A stretch of DNA of 64,000 nt, from assembly GCA_025506515.1 (NCBI GenBank), contig CM046452.1, forward strand, positions 98,798,311-98,862,310, written 5' to 3'. The DNA is from Flaveria trinervia (Eukaryota; Streptophyta; Magnoliopsida; Asterales; Asteraceae). Numbering within the stretch: position 1 is the stretch's first letter; each line of letters begins with the position of its first letter. Made by a program: the position numbers and the translations under genes. Positions 61,929 through 64,000 of the stretch are shown piece after piece. The notes under the pieces are model-generated. The model was not told the DNA's origin. It saw nothing but the letters and a program-made list of their open reading frames with translations, and did not search any database.

Positions 61929-64000
61929 TTATTCTAGCTGCAGCATTCCAAGCCTTAACACCAGGTTGTGGAAAGTTGAACTATCCAAAGGCTTAGTAAA
62001 AATGTCTGCAAGCTCATCAGCACTAGGCACAAACATAGGATTAATTAGACCCTTTTCAAAACAATCTCTTATAAAATGATGTCTAATTTCTATATGTTTG
62101 GTCCTAGAGTGCTGGACCGGATTTTTGACAATGCAAAGAGCTGAAGCACTATCCATTAATAATGGAGTCTTAGTCTCTGTAATGCCATAATCCAAAAGTT
62201 GATTCTGAAGCCAGAGTACTTGAGATGTACAACTTGCAGCAGCAATGTACTCGGCTTCAGCAGTGGATGTAGCAACAGATGTTTGTTTCTTACTCTGCCA
62301 AGAAATCAAACAGTTGCCTAGGAATTGACATCCACCAGAAGTTGATTTCCTGGTCAACTTACACCCTGCATAGTCACTATCAGAGAAAGCAACTAATTTG
62401 CAAGAATGTCCAGTGGAATACCATAAGCCTAGAGATTGTGTACCTTGCAGATATCTAAAAATCCTCTTGACTGCAATCAGATGAGACTCCTTAGGTGCAG
62501 CCTGAAATCTAGCACAAACACATGTAGCAAACATAATATCTGGTCTAGAAGCTGTTAAATACATCAAGGAACCAATCATACATATGTAAAGCGTTTCATC
62601 AACAGCTTTACCTTTCTGATCAACATCCAATTGTGTGGTGTTGCACATGGGAGTAGAACAGGGTTTACAGTTTTGTAAATCAAACTTATTCAAAAGATCT
62701 TTTGAGTATTTAGACTGATGAATGAAATTCCATCAGCTTTTTGTTTGATTTGCAAACCTAGAAAGAACTGTAATTCTCCCATTGCACTCATTTCAAACTT
62801 CTGTTGCATTAAGGTTTGGAATTCCACACACAATTGGGGATCAGAGGATGCAAATATAATATCATCAACATAAATTTGAACAAGTAGCTTATGCTGATCC
62901 ACCTTCTTAATAAATAAAGTTTTATCAATGGAGCCTCTAGTGAAATTATTCTGTAGAAGAAAGTTGATAAGGTCTCATACCAGGCTCTAGGTGCTTGTTT
63001 CAACCCATAAAGAGCTTTATCAAGCTTATATACCCATTCTGGGTGCTTATTATCCTCAAAGCCTGGTGGTTGACAACATAAACTTCTTCTTTTATGTTAC
63101 CATATAGAAAAGCACTTTTGACATCCATTTGAAAAACTTTAAGATTGTGAAGTGCAGCATAGGCTAAAAACAATCTAATTGCTTCCAGTCTGGCTACAGG
63201 GGCAAAGGTTTCATCATAATCAATACCTTCTTCTTGTGCAACCCCTGCACAACCAGTCTGGCCTTGTTCTTAACAATTAGCCCATTTTCATCAGTTTTAT
63301 TCCTAAACACCATTTAGTGCCTATTGCACACTTACCTGGGGGTAGAGGAACAAGCTCCCACACTTGCTTTTTTTTGAACTGAAGAAGCTCAAGCTGCATG
63401 GCTTCAACCCATCCATTGTCTCTCAAAGCTACATGATAGTTCTTTGGCTCTAGCTGGCTGATGAAGAGAGAGCATAGAAGCAGAAATTGGACAACTGGCT
63501 TCTGGTTGAAACACCAGCAGTGATATCACCAAGGATTTGAGACATTGGGTGATTTTTCAGCTCTTGGTAAACAATCAAATCCGTGCAAGTGTTTGTAGGA
63601 CCTTCAACAGCAGCAGATGTTGATGCAGATTCTTGAAACCATGAAGATGGTGGCAACTCAAATGAAGTTGAGGATGCAAAAATCTCATCAGCATTTGTTG
63701 TGGATGGTGCTGCTGGAGCTACAGGAGCAGCAGGTGTAGAGGACACAGGCAGTTGGTCATTAAACCTGAAGAGGTGATTACTGCTATCATCATCATCTTC
63801 AGCAGTAACACCAGGTGGTGAACTGTTGACAGGAGCAACAGCAGGAGATTGATAAGGAACATATTGCAGTATGTCCAAATCAAAGAGCTCCACAGGGCTT
63901 TGTGGAATCTTGTCCTTTGGAGATTCATTGAACTTCACATGTAGAGTCTCTTCAACCATTTTTGTTCTGCAGTTGAAGACTCTGTATGCCTTGCAAGTTG
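61929..64000 (-). CDS. pol: Sirevirus pol, C-terminal part
   Basis: Minus strand from the right edge: an acidic/Ser-rich linker between integrase and RT (63959-63450), RT (RDNGWVEAMQLELLQFKKK, then KQAPRAWYETL and the catalytic QIYVDDIIFAS near 62870), and RNase H (FSDSDYAGCKLTRKSTSGG, STAEAEYIAAASCTSQVLW, HIEIRHHFIRD) to a stop at 61929. Small shifts near 63460, 63200, 62960 and 62700 interrupt the frame. RT and RNase H catalytic motifs are intact. Confidence 0.92.

Larger units (their letters stand above)
56720..64000 (-). mobile_element. Right-hand Sirevirus, continues past window
   Basis: 3' LTR, PPT, env-like ORF, palindrome spacer and pol are in order on the minus strand. It inserted into the RNase H region of Tekay-2; AGGCG (56715-56719) is the candidate target duplication. 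5' LTR, gag and the pol start lie outside the window. Confidence 0.92.

Overview
The window is plant nuclear DNA. The two housekeeping genes are intron-rich with GT-AG borders, intergenic DNA is AT-rich, and plant-type LTR retrotransposons, a CACTA transposon and MITEs fill most of the rest. The style of the Ty3/gypsy LTR ends (TGTCACACC...CGACC) and of the Sirevirus third ORFs suggests a eudicot, probably Asteraceae; that placement is inference. A 100-N block (41649-41748) marks a scaffold gap. Many single-base indels, mostly in homopolymers, occur even in conserved genes, which points to a long-read assembly that was not fully polished.

Left third (1-19.1 kb). Two host genes lie on the minus strand. 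The large subunit of splicing factor U2AF (13 coding exons, 9558 to 4576) and RNA polymerase III subunit RPC5 (13 coding exons, 19009 to 14260) can both be traced exon by exon with consistent phases, apart from two missing bases in U2AF65 and one extra base in RPC5. Small MITE-like elements and short duplications surround them.

Middle (19.1-41.6 kb). This is a nest of Ty3/gypsy material: an old truncated element with its 3' LTR (20797-23626, plus), inverted LTR fragments, and an old minus-strand LTR (27228-40046) split by a nearly intact, very young Tekay-type chromovirus (27778-38398). The Tekay element has a 5-bp target duplication (ATCTA), an initiator-tRNA-Met primer site, gag, protease, RT, RNase H, integrase, a chromodomain and an extra ORF upstream of gag.

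Right third (41.7-64 kb). A decayed plus-strand Sirevirus (Ty1/copia with an env-like third ORF) sits directly against a CACTA element, which itself carries a solo LTR with a perfect CCTAT duplication. A second minus-strand Tekay relative (from 52046) is cut inside its RNase H domain by a second Sirevirus (56720 to the right edge).

The most interesting observation is in the two Sireviruses. In each, the spacer between pol and the env-like ORF repeats the layout of its own LTR U3: an array of short palindromes, family-specific in sequence, followed by a TATA box. In the left element a spliced leader with a perfect TACTAAC branch site follows. This suggests an internal promoter for the env-like gene built like the LTR promoter. 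A second pattern is a perfect AATTTCG/CGAAATT hairpin just before the polypurine tract in three gypsy elements; in both Tekay elements the whole hairpin/PPT/LTR-edge module is duplicated about 130-160 bp further inside.
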